Position numbers and translations under genes: made by a program. DNA of 64,000 nt from Cytophagaceae bacterium (GTDB taxonomy: Bacteria > Bacteroidota > Bacteroidia > Cytophagales > Spirosomataceae): NCBI GenBank assembly GCA_027491315.1, contig JAIXWL010000011.1, positions 55,860 through 119,859 on the forward strand, given 5' to 3'. Below are positions 1-9,027 of this stretch, piece by piece (within the stretch, counting starts at the first letter, position 1; each line of letters begins with the position of its first letter). The notes beneath the pieces are model-generated. The model ran no database searches, was not told the DNA's origin, and was given only the letters and a program-made list of their open reading frames with translations.

Positions 1-1136
1 AGGAAAAAGCCATCATCATCAGCACGGATTTATTGGGACTCAGTCGAGAGGTACATCAAGGTATCGTTCAGCAATTGGAAGAAAAATATGGTCTAAGTCA
101 AAAACAAATCATCATCAATTCATCTCATACTCATTCTGGACCAATGATTTGGCCGGCATTAAGTGGTATAGCTGATTATCATTTGGAAGAGCAAAAAAGC
201 GTATCCAACTATACCTTAGGTTTAATTGATAAGCTGGTGGATTTAGCAGAAGAATCCATCGCGAAGAAAGAAAAAATGAAATTATCCATGGGGCATGGTC
301 AGGCAGATTTTGCGATAAACCGTCGACAACTTGCCGCCTCTAAACTAGGACAGGACTTGCCTGGCCCGGTTGACCATGATGTACCTGTGATTCAAGTAAG
401 CGATTTAAAAGGGCAAATTAAAGCCGTTCTGGTGGCTTATGCTTGCCATAACACCACGGTACAAGGCGACAATTATTTAGTCAATGGAGATTATGCAGGA
501 TTTGCTCAAATTGAAATAGAAAAAAAATATCCTGGAGCCTTGGCCATGTTCATACTAGGTTGTGCTGGTGATCAAAATCCTGAGCCAAGAGGGACTATCG
601 CCTTGGCAGAGAAGCACGGTAAAAAATTAGCCGAGACGGTTCAAAACGTCCTACAAAAACCCTTAAAACCCCTAGGAAATTCTCTACGCTATGATACGCA
701 ACTAGTAAGCCTAGATTTTCAAAAGGTGAACATCAGCGTTTACCAAAAGGAACTTGTAGGGGACGATATATTTAAACAAAGAAGGGCTAAATTAATGCTG
801 GAGGCGATAAATAAGGGCTGGAACATTCAACAATATCAATATCCCATACAGGCCCTCCGAATTGGAAAAGAATTTACTTTGGTGGCATTGGCAGGAGAAG
901 TTGTAGTGGATTATTCCTTGAGAATCAAAAAAGAATTCGCTCAGCACGATATTTTTGTGGCAGCTTATAGCCATGAAGTAATGTGCTACATACCCTCAAA
1001 GAGAGTTCTACAAGAGGGTGGCTATGAAGCAGAATCCAGTATGATATATTATGGGTGGCCCGGTCCTTTTACCGATACGGTGGAAGAAAAAATTATGGGC
1101 GGAGTTTATCAATTGATGAAAAACATAGGACTTTAA
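1..1136 (+). CDS. Neutral/alkaline ceramidase-like protein, 5'-truncated by the window edge
   Basis: The reading frame is already open at the first bases and the first possible start inside is only a TTG at 33, so the N-terminus lies outside the window. The motif HTHSGP and the later segment GDYAGFAQIEIEKKYPGA followed by LGCAGDQNP are typical of the N-terminal catalytic domain of neutral/alkaline non-lysosomal ceramidases (PF04734 type). In those enzymes the His pair binds zinc and the enzyme splits the amide bond of ceramide. About 378 residues are visible and the C-terminal immunoglobulin-like domain of full ceramidases is not evident, so this is a short bacterial relative whose true substrate is unknown. 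It is probably secreted, but the signal peptide cannot be seen. It ends well before the TonB receptor and is separated from it by a promoter-sized gap. Confidence 0.75.
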   Translation, partial: EKAIIISTDLLGLSREVHQGIVQQLEEKYGLSQKQIIINSSHTHSGPMIWPALSGIADYHLEEQKSVSNYTLGLIDKLVDLAEESIAKKEKMKLSMGHGQADFAINRRQLAASKLGQDLPGPVDHDVPVIQVSDLKGQIKAVLVAYACHNTTVQGDNYLVNGDYAGFAQIEIEKKYPGALAMFILGCAGDQNPEPRGTIALAEKHGKKLAETVQNVLQKPLKPLGNSLRYDTQLVSLDFQKVNISVYQKELVGDDIFKQRRAKLMLEAINKGWNIQQYQYPIQALRIGKEFTLVALAGEVVVDYSLRIKKEFAQHDIFVAAYSHEVMCYIPSKRVLQEGGYEAESSMIYYGWPGPFTDTVEEKIMGGVYQLMKNIGL

Positions 1137-1261
1137 TCATCCCCCCAGTTTCAATATTGGCTTATTGCCTATTCCATTTCTACTTATTTAGTTCAAAAAG
1201 TCTTGTCAAAAATTTCACTTTATTTAGTTGGAATTTGAAATATTAAAGAACTTTTACAAAT

Positions 1262-1380
1262 ACTATACTAAAAAGGTATACTAAATAGGATAATGTATTT
1301 ACTTTGCATGCATAATTGAAAACAATAGCCCCTCAGACATACATCTGAGATTTTTTTAAACCAATTAGTATACTTAATAC
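1262..1380 (+). promoter_or_regulatory. Possible promoter/operator region of the TonB receptor
   Basis: The gap holds three copies of TATACTWAA (near 1264, 1277 and 1369) and a TACTTTG at 1300-1306 that resembles the Bacteroidota -7 box (TAnnTTTG, one base short). No good -33 TTTG is seen at the right distance. The repeated TATAC motif could be an operator, but this rests only on the repetition. Confidence 0.25.
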
Positions 1381-1427
1381 ATAGATTTAATTATATAACG
1401 AACATCTTAACCCATAACGACCATCTC

Positions 1428-3995
1428 ATGAAACAAATTTCCGCCTTATTTTTACTAATAGCAGCCATTCTTTTGCCGAGCCTCACTTTCGCCCAAGATA
1501 AACCAACCATTAATGCCAAAGTTTCTGGTAAGGTCATCGATGCTAAAACAAATGAATTTATCATCGGAGCTTCTGTTGTTATTAAAGGTACAACCAACGG
1601 GTCTTCGACAGATGCCAATGGAGAATTCACCCTTATAACTGGCCAAAAACTACCATTTACGTTGATTGTTTCTTATGTAGGCTATCAAAAGAAGGAGGTC
1701 ATCATCAACAGCAACAAAGTGGAAATTTCCATTGAAGAAAGCACGAATGAATTAGGGGATGTCGTGGTAACTTCAAGAAGACGTCAAGAATCCATTCAAG
1801 AAATTCCCATTCCCATCTCAGTCATCCGCGGGGCTGTTGCCGAGGATGCAGGTGCATTTAATCCAAATCGATTAAAAGAATTGATTCCTTCAGTCCAGTT
1901 ATATTCATCCAATGGACGAAATACAACCTTAAATATTCGTGGACTCGGTTCTTCCTTTGGCCTAACCAATGATGGTATTGACCCAGGTGTTGGATTTTAT
2001 GTAGACGGAGTTTACTATGCTCGTCCAGCAGCTACGGCCATTGACTTTGTGGATGTGGATCGGATTGAAATATTGCGTGGACCACAAGGAACTTTATTTG
2101 GCAAAAACACTACAGCAGGAGCTTTTAACATCACGACTAGAACTCCAAGTTTTACCCCAGGTGCTAGTTTTGAGGCTAGTTACGGTAACTTAAATTATAT
2201 CCAAGTTAAAACATCCGTTACTGGCCCAATAAGTAAAAAATTGGCTGCTCGCGTTTCCTTTTCAGGAACACAAAGAGATGGTACTATTTTCAATTTGACC
2301 ACCTTGAAACCGACCAATACCCTTAATAATGTAGGATTCAGAACCCAATTATTATACACTCCCTCAGAAAATGTAAACATCACATTTGCTGGTGATAATG
2401 CCCGCCAAAGACCCGATGGCAATGCAACCTTGGTAGCTGGGGTAGTTCCAACCAAACGTGCTGCATACCGCCAATTCAACTCCATCATTTCAGATTTAGG
2501 CTATAAATTACCAAGCAATAATCCTTTTGATCGAATAACAGATGCCGATTCCCCTTGGAGGGTAAACAATGATTTTGGTGGTGCTTCCATTAACGTTGAT
2601 GCTAAAATCGGGAAAGGTACCCTAACCTCAACTTCGGCTTGGCGCTATTGGATTTGGGATCCATCCAACGACCGGGATTTCATAGGCCTACCCGTGTTAA
2701 CTAAATCACAAGGAAATTCAAGACACGACCAATGGACTCAAGAAATTCGCTATGCGGGCCAGTTTTCTGAAAGACTAAGTGGTGTTTTTGGTGTATTCTT
2801 AATTGATCAAATCTTAACCTCTGATCCGGTTCAAACGGAAGAATCTGGTTCTGCTCAGTGGCGATTCGCTCAAAGCTCCACTTCCCCACTTTGGAAAACA
2901 CCTGGTTTATTTGATGGTTTTGGTACTAAAACTACCTCCAGACTACATACATTAGGTGCAGCAGTATTTAGTCAAATTGATTGGAAGATTACTGACAAAT
3001 TGCACGTCTTACCCGGTATTCGTTTTAACTACGATAAAAAAGATGTGGATTACAAAAGAGAGACTTATGGTGGCTTACAGACAAGCGACCCAGCTTTAGT
3101 CGCCTTGAAAAATGGTTTATATACCAACCAAGCTTTTACTTTCAGTGTGAATGAAAATAATTTTTCAGGACAAGTTACTTTGGCATACAAACCTAGTAAA
3201 TCCTTGAACTTATTTGGAACAATTTCCAATAGCTACAAGCCCGTGGGAGTAAACTTAGGTGGACTACCGACTGCCAACGGAGCTGTGCTAATAGATTTAG
3301 CTAGAGTCAACCCAGAATATGTAACTCACTATGAATTAGGCCTAAAAACTAAGCCAAGTGCTCAATCCAATTTAAATATTACGATATTTAATACTGACAT
3401 TAAGGATTATCAAACCCAAGTTCAAACCGCGGAAGTTGGGGTAAACAGAGGTTATTTGGCCAATGCGGAAAAAGTTCGGGTGAAAGGTATAGAGATTGAT
3501 GGTAGCATTCGTTTAAATAATCATTTATCCTTTACAGGTGCACTATCTTATACAGATGGTATATACGTATCATTCAAAAATGCACCTGTACCTTTAGAAG
3601 AAACCGGTGGTACATCTGCTTTCAAAGAAGTATCTGGAGGGACATTACCAGGTATCTCCAAATGGGCAGGTTCATTGAGCGGAGAATACATACAATCTGG
3701 AAAGTTCTTATCGCTAAAAGGTAATTATTTCATAGGATTAGATACCTATGCTCGCTCCACCTTTTCATCAAGTGCCTCACCTTCTCAATACCTAAACATT
3801 GCAGGATATAACATTGTCAATGGAAGAATAGGATTCCGTGCTTCCAATGGTTTCTCCGTTTTACTGTGGGGTAGAAACATTCTTGATCGAGATTATTTTG
3901 AGCAATTATTACCAGCGGCAGGAAGTGCAGGACATTATGCTGCCGTTTTAGGTGACCCAGCTACCTATGGCGTAACGCTTCGCTTTACTTATTAA
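1428..3995 (+). CDS. TonB-dependent receptor with CarboxypepD_reg-like N-terminal domain
   Basis: An outer-membrane active transporter of 855 residues. A signal peptide (about residues 1-23, ending TFAQ) is followed by a CarboxypepD_reg-like domain (about 33-100), a TonB-box-like stretch VVVTSRRRQES, a plug domain (about 120-245, with the conserved RGPQGTLFGKNTTAG) and a beta-barrel ending in an aromatic residue (LRFTY). The plug resembles the siderophore/FyuA-like group rather than SusC, and no SusD partner lies next to it. It stands alone, with a strong terminator 25 bp downstream. The substrate cannot be read from the sequence. Confidence 0.9.
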   Translation: MKQISALFLLIAAILLPSLTFAQDKPTINAKVSGKVIDAKTNEFIIGASVVIKGTTNGSSTDANGEFTLITGQKLPFTLIVSYVGYQKKEVIINSNKVEISIEESTNELGDVVVTSRRRQESIQEIPIPISVIRGAVAEDAGAFNPNRLKELIPSVQLYSSNGRNTTLNIRGLGSSFGLTNDGIDPGVGFYVDGVYYARPAATAIDFVDVDRIEILRGPQGTLFGKNTTAGAFNITTRTPSFTPGASFEASYGNLNYIQVKTSVTGPISKKLAARVSFSGTQRDGTIFNLTTLKPTNTLNNVGFRTQLLYTPSENVNITFAGDNARQRPDGNATLVAGVVPTKRAAYRQFNSIISDLGYKLPSNNPFDRITDADSPWRVNNDFGGASINVDAKIGKGTLTSTSAWRYWIWDPSNDRDFIGLPVLTKSQGNSRHDQWTQEIRYAGQFSERLSGVFGVFLIDQILTSDPVQTEESGSAQWRFAQSSTSPLWKTPGLFDGFGTKTTSRLHTLGAAVFSQIDWKITDKLHVLPGIRFNYDKKDVDYKRETYGGLQTSDPALVALKNGLYTNQAFTFSVNENNFSGQVTLAYKPSKSLNLFGTISNSYKPVGVNLGGLPTANGAVLIDLARVNPEYVTHYELGLKTKPSAQSNLNITIFNTDIKDYQTQVQTAEVGVNRGYLANAEKVRVKGIEIDGSIRLNNHLSFTGALSYTDGIYVSFKNAPVPLEETGGTSAFKEVSGGTLPGISKWAGSLSGEYIQSGKFLSLKGNYFIGLDTYARSTFSSSASPSQYLNIAGYNIVNGRIGFRASNGFSVLLWGRNILDRDYFEQLLPAAGSAGHYAAVLGDPATYGVTLRFTY

Positions 3996-4019
3996 ACTTT
4001 TCATCAACAAAAATCAAAC

Positions 4020-4050
4020 AAAGCCCCAGTGTTTACTGGGGCTTTTATTT
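4020..4050 (+). terminator. Rho-independent terminator between convergent genes
   Basis: A perfect 10-bp stem AAGCCCCAGT / ACTGGGGCTT with loop GTTT, followed by TTATTTT. The complement also has a T-rich tail, so it can serve both the TonB receptor and the convergent BNR gene. Confidence 0.9.
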
Positions 4051-4063
4051 TGCAAAAATCCTA

Positions 4064-5218
4064 TTATTTAAATTCCTTCACAACAATCACCCGCTCCTCT
4101 CCTTGCCATGATTCATAGGCCAACATCCAAGATTCACCATTCCATTGTATAGTGGGATAGGAACAATCAGCCAATGGATTTGAAACCCACTGGTGCCGTA
4201 ATTTTCCTTGCTTATTTTTGACATACATTCCTATTTGCTTAAAATATCGCTCACCTTCCTGTTTTATCTGTGCGTATACCAAAGCCACTTCTCCATGTGG
4301 ATTGCTAGCCAATTGTGCTTGTCGATATTTATCTCCTTTCAAATGCAGAATCAATTCCTTTTTATCTTGATAAGCCCACTTTATTCCCGATCCAGTACTT
4401 GCTCCGGTATACCATGTAGCTTCTAGGCCATGTGGACCTCGAACTAAACTTGGGCCTGCATGTGGACAGGCATTCACTTGCCAATGATCTGCCATCCAAG
4501 TTACCGGGGTAGAAAATGACTGACCAAAATCAGAAGAATGAATATAGGCCATGTCCCTTTCGCCTTGATCATTTAAATCGCGATAAATAAGATCAATATT
4601 CCCTTTGGCATCTGCTAGGGCATCAATCCGACAACATTCACAGGTTTGTTTATCCAAAACTCGCATTTCTCCAAAACCCTTGGCTGCTGAGGTCTCAGCA
4701 TAGACCAAGGTTCTTCCTTTAGGTCCAAGTTTTACATCTAGCCATAGTGCTCCCACTTGGCCATTGGCTAATGGAAATATTTTTCCAAAAGAATGACTCA
4801 ATCCAGCCGAAGTATCACGATGTATGGTTTGTGCTTTTGTCCACTTACCTTGGTACTCCATGGCATAATACAAATCTCCGCTAAAACGTGTTTTCTCACT
4901 GGGCTTGTTTACTTCAAATAATAATACGCAAGTTCCATCCGACTTGTAGGACAGTTTGGGCATCCCTTCCGCATGCGTAGATGCTTGAGGGTGAATGGGA
5001 ATGGATTCACTAGCCCACCAAGTTTTACGGGATTTATCCCATACTTTTCGAAAAAACAAGGTGCTATCTCCCTGCTTCTCAACCCAGGAGAGCACTAAAT
5101 TTCCATTTTGTTGGCTAGTAAAAGAAGGATCCATTGCCATACGTTTAGGATCTGAGATTTGTTGACCTATACCCACAAATGCCAACAAAATAAAGCTCAA
5201 AAGAAAAGAATATTTCAT
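4064..5218 (-). CDS. Secreted BNR/sialidase-fold protein with a C-E-C-C motif
   Basis: A 384-residue protein with a signal peptide (MKYSFLLSFILLAFVGIG). Repeated WY/WW-rich beta-propeller-like segments resemble sialidase-fold (BNR) proteins, but the FRIP arginine motif of true sialidases is absent, so neuraminidase activity is doubtful. The cysteine cluster C193-E-C195-C196 and the later A-C251-P-H253 could bind a metal; this is inference. The start lies 2 bp after the stop of the upstream TonB receptor, so the two are almost certainly co-transcribed and probably work on the same substrate. The gene ends at the shared terminator. Confidence 0.7.
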   Translation of the reverse strand: MKYSFLLSFILLAFVGIGQQISDPKRMAMDPSFTSQQNGNLVLSWVEKQGDSTLFFRKVWDKSRKTWWASESIPIHPQASTHAEGMPKLSYKSDGTCVLLFEVNKPSEKTRFSGDLYYAMEYQGKWTKAQTIHRDTSAGLSHSFGKIFPLANGQVGALWLDVKLGPKGRTLVYAETSAAKGFGEMRVLDKQTCECCRIDALADAKGNIDLIYRDLNDQGERDMAYIHSSDFGQSFSTPVTWMADHWQVNACPHAGPSLVRGPHGLEATWYTGASTGSGIKWAYQDKKELILHLKGDKYRQAQLASNPHGEVALVYAQIKQEGERYFKQIGMYVKNKQGKLRHQWVSNPLADCSYPTIQWNGESWMLAYESWQGEERVIVVKEFK

Positions 5219-5220
5219 AA

Positions 5221-7593
5221 TTATTTCGATTTAAACAATTGAAAAACATCTACTTGCAAACCTAGATTGATGGTCCTAGGGGCAGCAGGTGTATAGGTAC
5301 TTTTATCGGAATAATTATTGCCTCGACTAGCAGAATTAGCATATAATTCATTGCTTAGGTTCATAACATTCATGAATACCTGATAGGCATGCCATTGATA
5401 CCCCAAGCGAAGATTTAATACAGAAACACCCAATAATCCTCCAAAACCAGCATCCGAATAAGAAACCGTGTTCACTTGATTTTGATACCATGAACTAATT
5501 CTTTGCCATTCTAAAGCTAACCTTGCTCCTTTTAACCAATTGGGTTTATAGCTAATCTCCGCATTGGCAATAAAATGTGGTGCTTGCGACATTTCTTTAT
5601 TATTGACATTTTTTAAGGCATCACCGGTTTTCTGACTTAGGACAAAATCCACAAAAATATGTCGGGCATTCGTGCCACCAAATCGGAAATTCCATTGAGA
5701 ATCTGGCCGATAGGAAATCGCATATTCAATCCCTTCATGCAAGGTTTTTCCTGCACTTTGATAATCAGTAGAATTATCAGGTTGGCGAATACCTAATAAT
5801 TCATTTTGGCCGTTCAGGCGATAAATGGAATAGTCTAAAAACAACTTAGATTGAAATAAAGAAGCCCAGCCTCCTACTTCATAATTATCAAAAACTGCAG
5901 GTTCTATACTTAAATAAAATTTTTCCCCAGTAGCAATAGCTTGTGTAGCTGGGCGGGCCCTAAATACAGCTGATAAGGCTGGAGGTGAGAAACCTTTGGA
6001 ATAATTGGCATAAAATCCCACTTGTTGATTAGCCTCATAGGTCATACCTATTTTTGGAGAAAACTGCGTGTAGGATTTGGTCCCTATACTTTGGTCGATA
6101 TAATTGGTATAATCAAAGGACATATCATCCAATCGGCCACCGAGGGAAATTCGTAATGCTTCTAGGGGATGAATATCCCATTGAGCATATACGGCTTTAT
6201 TCCAAATAACTGCCTGGTAATTAGACAAATATGAGTTAGGCAAAATTGAGGCTATTTCATATTTTTCTACCGACTTTTTATCTGGACGAAGTGTTGCCTT
6301 TAAATTAATTCGATAAGCCCAATAGCTGTTTGGAGAGCGATCCAGAAGAAAGCCTAAAATCAATTTAGAATTCAACCAAGAAAATGGTCGACTATGCTGT
6401 CCCATAATACCTAAACTGGTAAAATCATTGGAATTAATTTGTCCAGATGCCGAAGTGGATGGACTTGTCCAAGAAATACTGTAAGCTGGGTTTTGGCCTA
6501 ATGAATTTTCCCGATAAAATGCAGTCAAACTTGACAATGAATTGTTGGCACCTTTGTGCTCCAATGTTATTCGAGAGCGTGAGGAGAAAGAACTTCTGTA
6601 TGTAAAATTAGCAGGACTTTGGTAAGTCCTGGAATAAAATCCAACACTATCAATATTCCCTCCAGTTTGGGAGAAATAATCATTGTAGACAAATGAAGAC
6701 CAAACTTTGGTCTTGGGAGAAATTTGAAAGTCTAAACGAACATTGATCGAGGACTTATCAAAATCGGAATTGGAAGCCCACGCATTTTTTTGTCGGGCTA
6801 TATAGCCACCTGTCATCAAAGCCCATTTTTTACTCAAAGACCCCCCCGCTGTGAATTGAGTTCGAGCATAACCCCACTCATCCGCTTGAAAACCAATGGA
6901 TGCGGTAGGAATTCCAGGGGCCATTTTGCTAATCAAGTTGATTGCTCCTCCAACAGCTTCAGGTCCATACAAAGAAGAGGCGGGACCTTTAATCACTTCT
7001 ACCGAATTTAGACCTTGTAAATTAGTTTCTATCAGCGCATTGTGATTAAAAACTCCCAATGGACGTAAAGGAAGTCCATCTTCCATGTATAAAAAATAGG
7101 GTGAGGTCCCAAATGGCTGACGAATACCCATGGCATGCTGTTCGTTATTATAATTTAACATGATGACCCCAGGAACTTTATTGATGATTTCCGTCAACTG
7201 AATGGCTTTGGTATCTTGCAGTAAAGTAGCGCTTATCTTATGGATGGCCACGGGTGTTTCCGTTCTTACAGCGGCTTGCCTAGAGGCTGTCACGACCACC
7301 GTAGCTAAATCCAAGGATGCTTCTTGCAATTGTATGACGGGATTGAATTCCTTTCCTTTTAATCGAACAGCTTGAAAACCTAATGAGGAAATAATATATT
7401 CTTCATTGGCTAAAATGGCTTTTACCACAAACTCGCCCCTCTCGTTACTTAGGGCAATTATTTTGTTAGAATGTGTCAATGAAGCACCAATGATGGGTTC
7501 CTGGGTAATTGCATGGAGAATTTTATAGGTATATACTTGCGCATTACTTGCTAAAGAGAGCAAGCAAAATAGCGCGATAATCATCGCTTTCAT
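5221..7593 (-). CDS. TonB-dependent receptor, possible metal uptake
   Basis: 790 residues: a signal peptide (to about residue 19, SNAQ), a CarboxypepD_reg-like domain (about 22-95), a plug (about 105-225, with VEVIKGPASSLYGPEAVGG) and a C-terminal 22-strand barrel. It is the middle gene of a leftward unit: the small Cys-motif protein lies 64 bp upstream and the BNR protein 2 bp downstream. The plug belongs to the group used for siderophores, cobalamin and copper. From memory, similar small Cys-motif proteins are often found beside copper-related TonB receptors in Bacteroidota, so copper is the first guess, but nothing in the receptor proves it. Confidence 0.88.
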   Translation of the reverse strand: MKAMIIALFCLLSLASNAQVYTYKILHAITQEPIIGASLTHSNKIIALSNERGEFVVKAILANEEYIISSLGFQAVRLKGKEFNPVIQLQEASLDLATVVVTASRQAAVRTETPVAIHKISATLLQDTKAIQLTEIINKVPGVIMLNYNNEQHAMGIRQPFGTSPYFLYMEDGLPLRPLGVFNHNALIETNLQGLNSVEVIKGPASSLYGPEAVGGAINLISKMAPGIPTASIGFQADEWGYARTQFTAGGSLSKKWALMTGGYIARQKNAWASNSDFDKSSINVRLDFQISPKTKVWSSFVYNDYFSQTGGNIDSVGFYSRTYQSPANFTYRSSFSSRSRITLEHKGANNSLSSLTAFYRENSLGQNPAYSISWTSPSTSASGQINSNDFTSLGIMGQHSRPFSWLNSKLILGFLLDRSPNSYWAYRINLKATLRPDKKSVEKYEIASILPNSYLSNYQAVIWNKAVYAQWDIHPLEALRISLGGRLDDMSFDYTNYIDQSIGTKSYTQFSPKIGMTYEANQQVGFYANYSKGFSPPALSAVFRARPATQAIATGEKFYLSIEPAVFDNYEVGGWASLFQSKLFLDYSIYRLNGQNELLGIRQPDNSTDYQSAGKTLHEGIEYAISYRPDSQWNFRFGGTNARHIFVDFVLSQKTGDALKNVNNKEMSQAPHFIANAEISYKPNWLKGARLALEWQRISSWYQNQVNTVSYSDAGFGGLLGVSVLNLRLGYQWHAYQVFMNVMNLSNELYANSASRGNNYSDKSTYTPAAPRTINLGLQVDVFQLFKSK

Positions 7594-7657
7594 TTTAAAC
7601 TAATTTACATGAGAAAATACGCTTGACGGTTTTCATCAAGCCTAATGGTTCCAGAAA

Positions 7658-8035
7658 TTAGCTATACTTAGGGGGGTGAAATGGTAAATGAATGGAGGAC
7701 TGAGCAAGCATTTGGTCTTGCACAAAATGATCTTCTGAAAAATCAATCAAGGAAGGATGAAAAGCTAGCATGGGTACTTGTTCACAAGCTAGTTGAATTT
7801 CAGGCATTTTTTCCAAACGCTCTGAATTCGTTTTTTGCTCTTTATCTTCGGCAGCCTTTAATTTTTTAGCCAAATAACATTGACCGTTGCAATTCAACTT
7901 AGGCTTATCCCGATTTTCACAAAGATTTTTAGCAATATAATTTCGATTTACTTGATAATATGCCACAGATGCCCATTGACTCATCAGAGGCAATTGAAGG
8001 GCAATCAATAAAAGTATGGCAAGAAATCGATTCAT
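7658..8035 (-). CDS. Small exported protein with C-x9-C-x3-C motif
   Basis: A 125-residue protein that starts with a hydrophobic segment (MNRFLAILLLIALQLPLM, signal or anchor) followed by the family motif LCENRDKPKLNCNGQCYLAK, with Cys39, Cys49 and Cys53. I recognise this as a common uncharacterised Bacteroidota family next to TonB receptors. The ATG at 8035 is preferred over an upstream TTG (8047) because it opens the hydrophobic segment directly. A TAATTTTG box on the minus strand (8045-8052) would leave almost no leader. A His/Pro-rich tail (LPFHPPKYS) follows. The Cys and His residues suggest metal or redox handling in the periplasm; the function is unknown. Confidence 0.7.
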   Translation of the reverse strand: MNRFLAILLLIALQLPLMSQWASVAYYQVNRNYIAKNLCENRDKPKLNCNGQCYLAKKLKAAEDKEQKTNSERLEKMPEIQLACEQVPMLAFHPSLIDFSEDHFVQDQMLAQSSIHLPFHPPKYS

Positions 8036-8331
8036 GGTGAAAGACAAAATTACAATTTGGCAAATAACTTAGCCCCCATATCCAATTATTTTTTTAATAC
8101 TTGACTATAGAAAATACCCAAAGCTACAGAAAAAATGGGTTTAACTATTACACCCAAAATTTAAAAACCAATTACAATCTGATTTAAAATTAAGAAAATA
8201 TCCTTCGCGAGATGTAAATGAATTGATTGAAAAATTTACAGGGAGCAAGTAATCATATTGCCTTTTAAACACCCATTTGAGGGGTCGCAAATCTAAAAAA
8301 AATCATTAAACTCAAACGTATAACTAAAAAA

Positions 8332-8895
8332 TTAAAATATACCCCCAAAGGAATAATTTATACCAAAATTTAAGGAAATACCATCCAAATTGGGGCCCTT
8401 GGGAGTCGAATTGAATAAGGTCATTCTAGCCGCTTCAGCATTTAAAGAAATCCGATCCGTCACTTTTAGCTCCATCCCAATGCCTGCACTATAGCCGTAA
8501 AGATTAAATAAATCGCTGGGATTTTTCATTTTGCAAGCGATGTGTTTGATTTCACTTTGTGCATATCCAAAACCTATGAAAATATAGGGATTGATTGGAA
8601 AATCTCTTTCTTGAAGAAATGTATGTAAATAACGTACACCTAAAACAGAAGTTCGCTTATTGGGATCATTTTCAATAGGTCCAGCAAAGGCTTCTAATTG
8701 TGCAGCATCCGCTACCTTCATTCGAAAGGTGATACCTTGGCATAAGGTGGTGTACTTGTAACCAATGGCATGCTTATACAATTGATTGGTTTCTTGCGCT
8801 AGACTAAAATAAGAAATACAGCAGGCAAAGAGCCAGATAAAACATTTACTAGTGGTTTGTCTTTTTTTTGTGGTTGGTAAACTTACAGGCAACAT
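8332..8895 (-). CDS. Outer-membrane beta-barrel protein, OmpA/OmpW-like small barrel
   Basis: A 187-residue protein with a late signal peptide (hydrophobic about residues 19-33, ending SLAQ) followed by alternating amphipathic strands, for example YIFIGFGYAQSEIK and SAGIGMELKVTDRISLNAEA. The C-terminus SFGGIF ends in Phe, as expected for BAM-inserted barrels. The size suggests about eight strands. The ligand and role are unknown. It is flanked by gaps of about 296 bp and 132 bp with no visible gene, and its orientation matches the neighbouring AraC-type regulator; no other link is evident. Confidence 0.65.
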   Translation of the reverse strand: MLPVSLPTTKKRQTTSKCFIWLFACCISYFSLAQETNQLYKHAIGYKYTTLCQGITFRMKVADAAQLEAFAGPIENDPNKRTSVLGVRYLHTFLQERDFPINPYIFIGFGYAQSEIKHIACKMKNPSDLFNLYGYSAGIGMELKVTDRISLNAEAARMTLFNSTPKGPNLDGISLNFGINYSFGGIF

Positions 8896-9027
8896 TTTAG
8901 GTCAAATAATAAGACCTCTTAGGTCTTTAGTGGATAATTTTTTTCATTTTATCAGATTTAAATTAGTAATAATAGAAACAACAGTATGGCACTCTAAATA
9001 TCTAAAAAGGCTCTAAAAAGCCCGAAA

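Noticed and set aside
4064..5218. True sialidase
   Set aside because: The FRIP arginine motif and canonical Asp-boxes are not evident, unlike in the gene at 18625-19785.
7594..8331. Cobalamin or other riboswitch upstream of the TonB receptor unit
   Set aside because: No conserved box such as the B12 element or a stable multi-stem fold is visible in these gaps.
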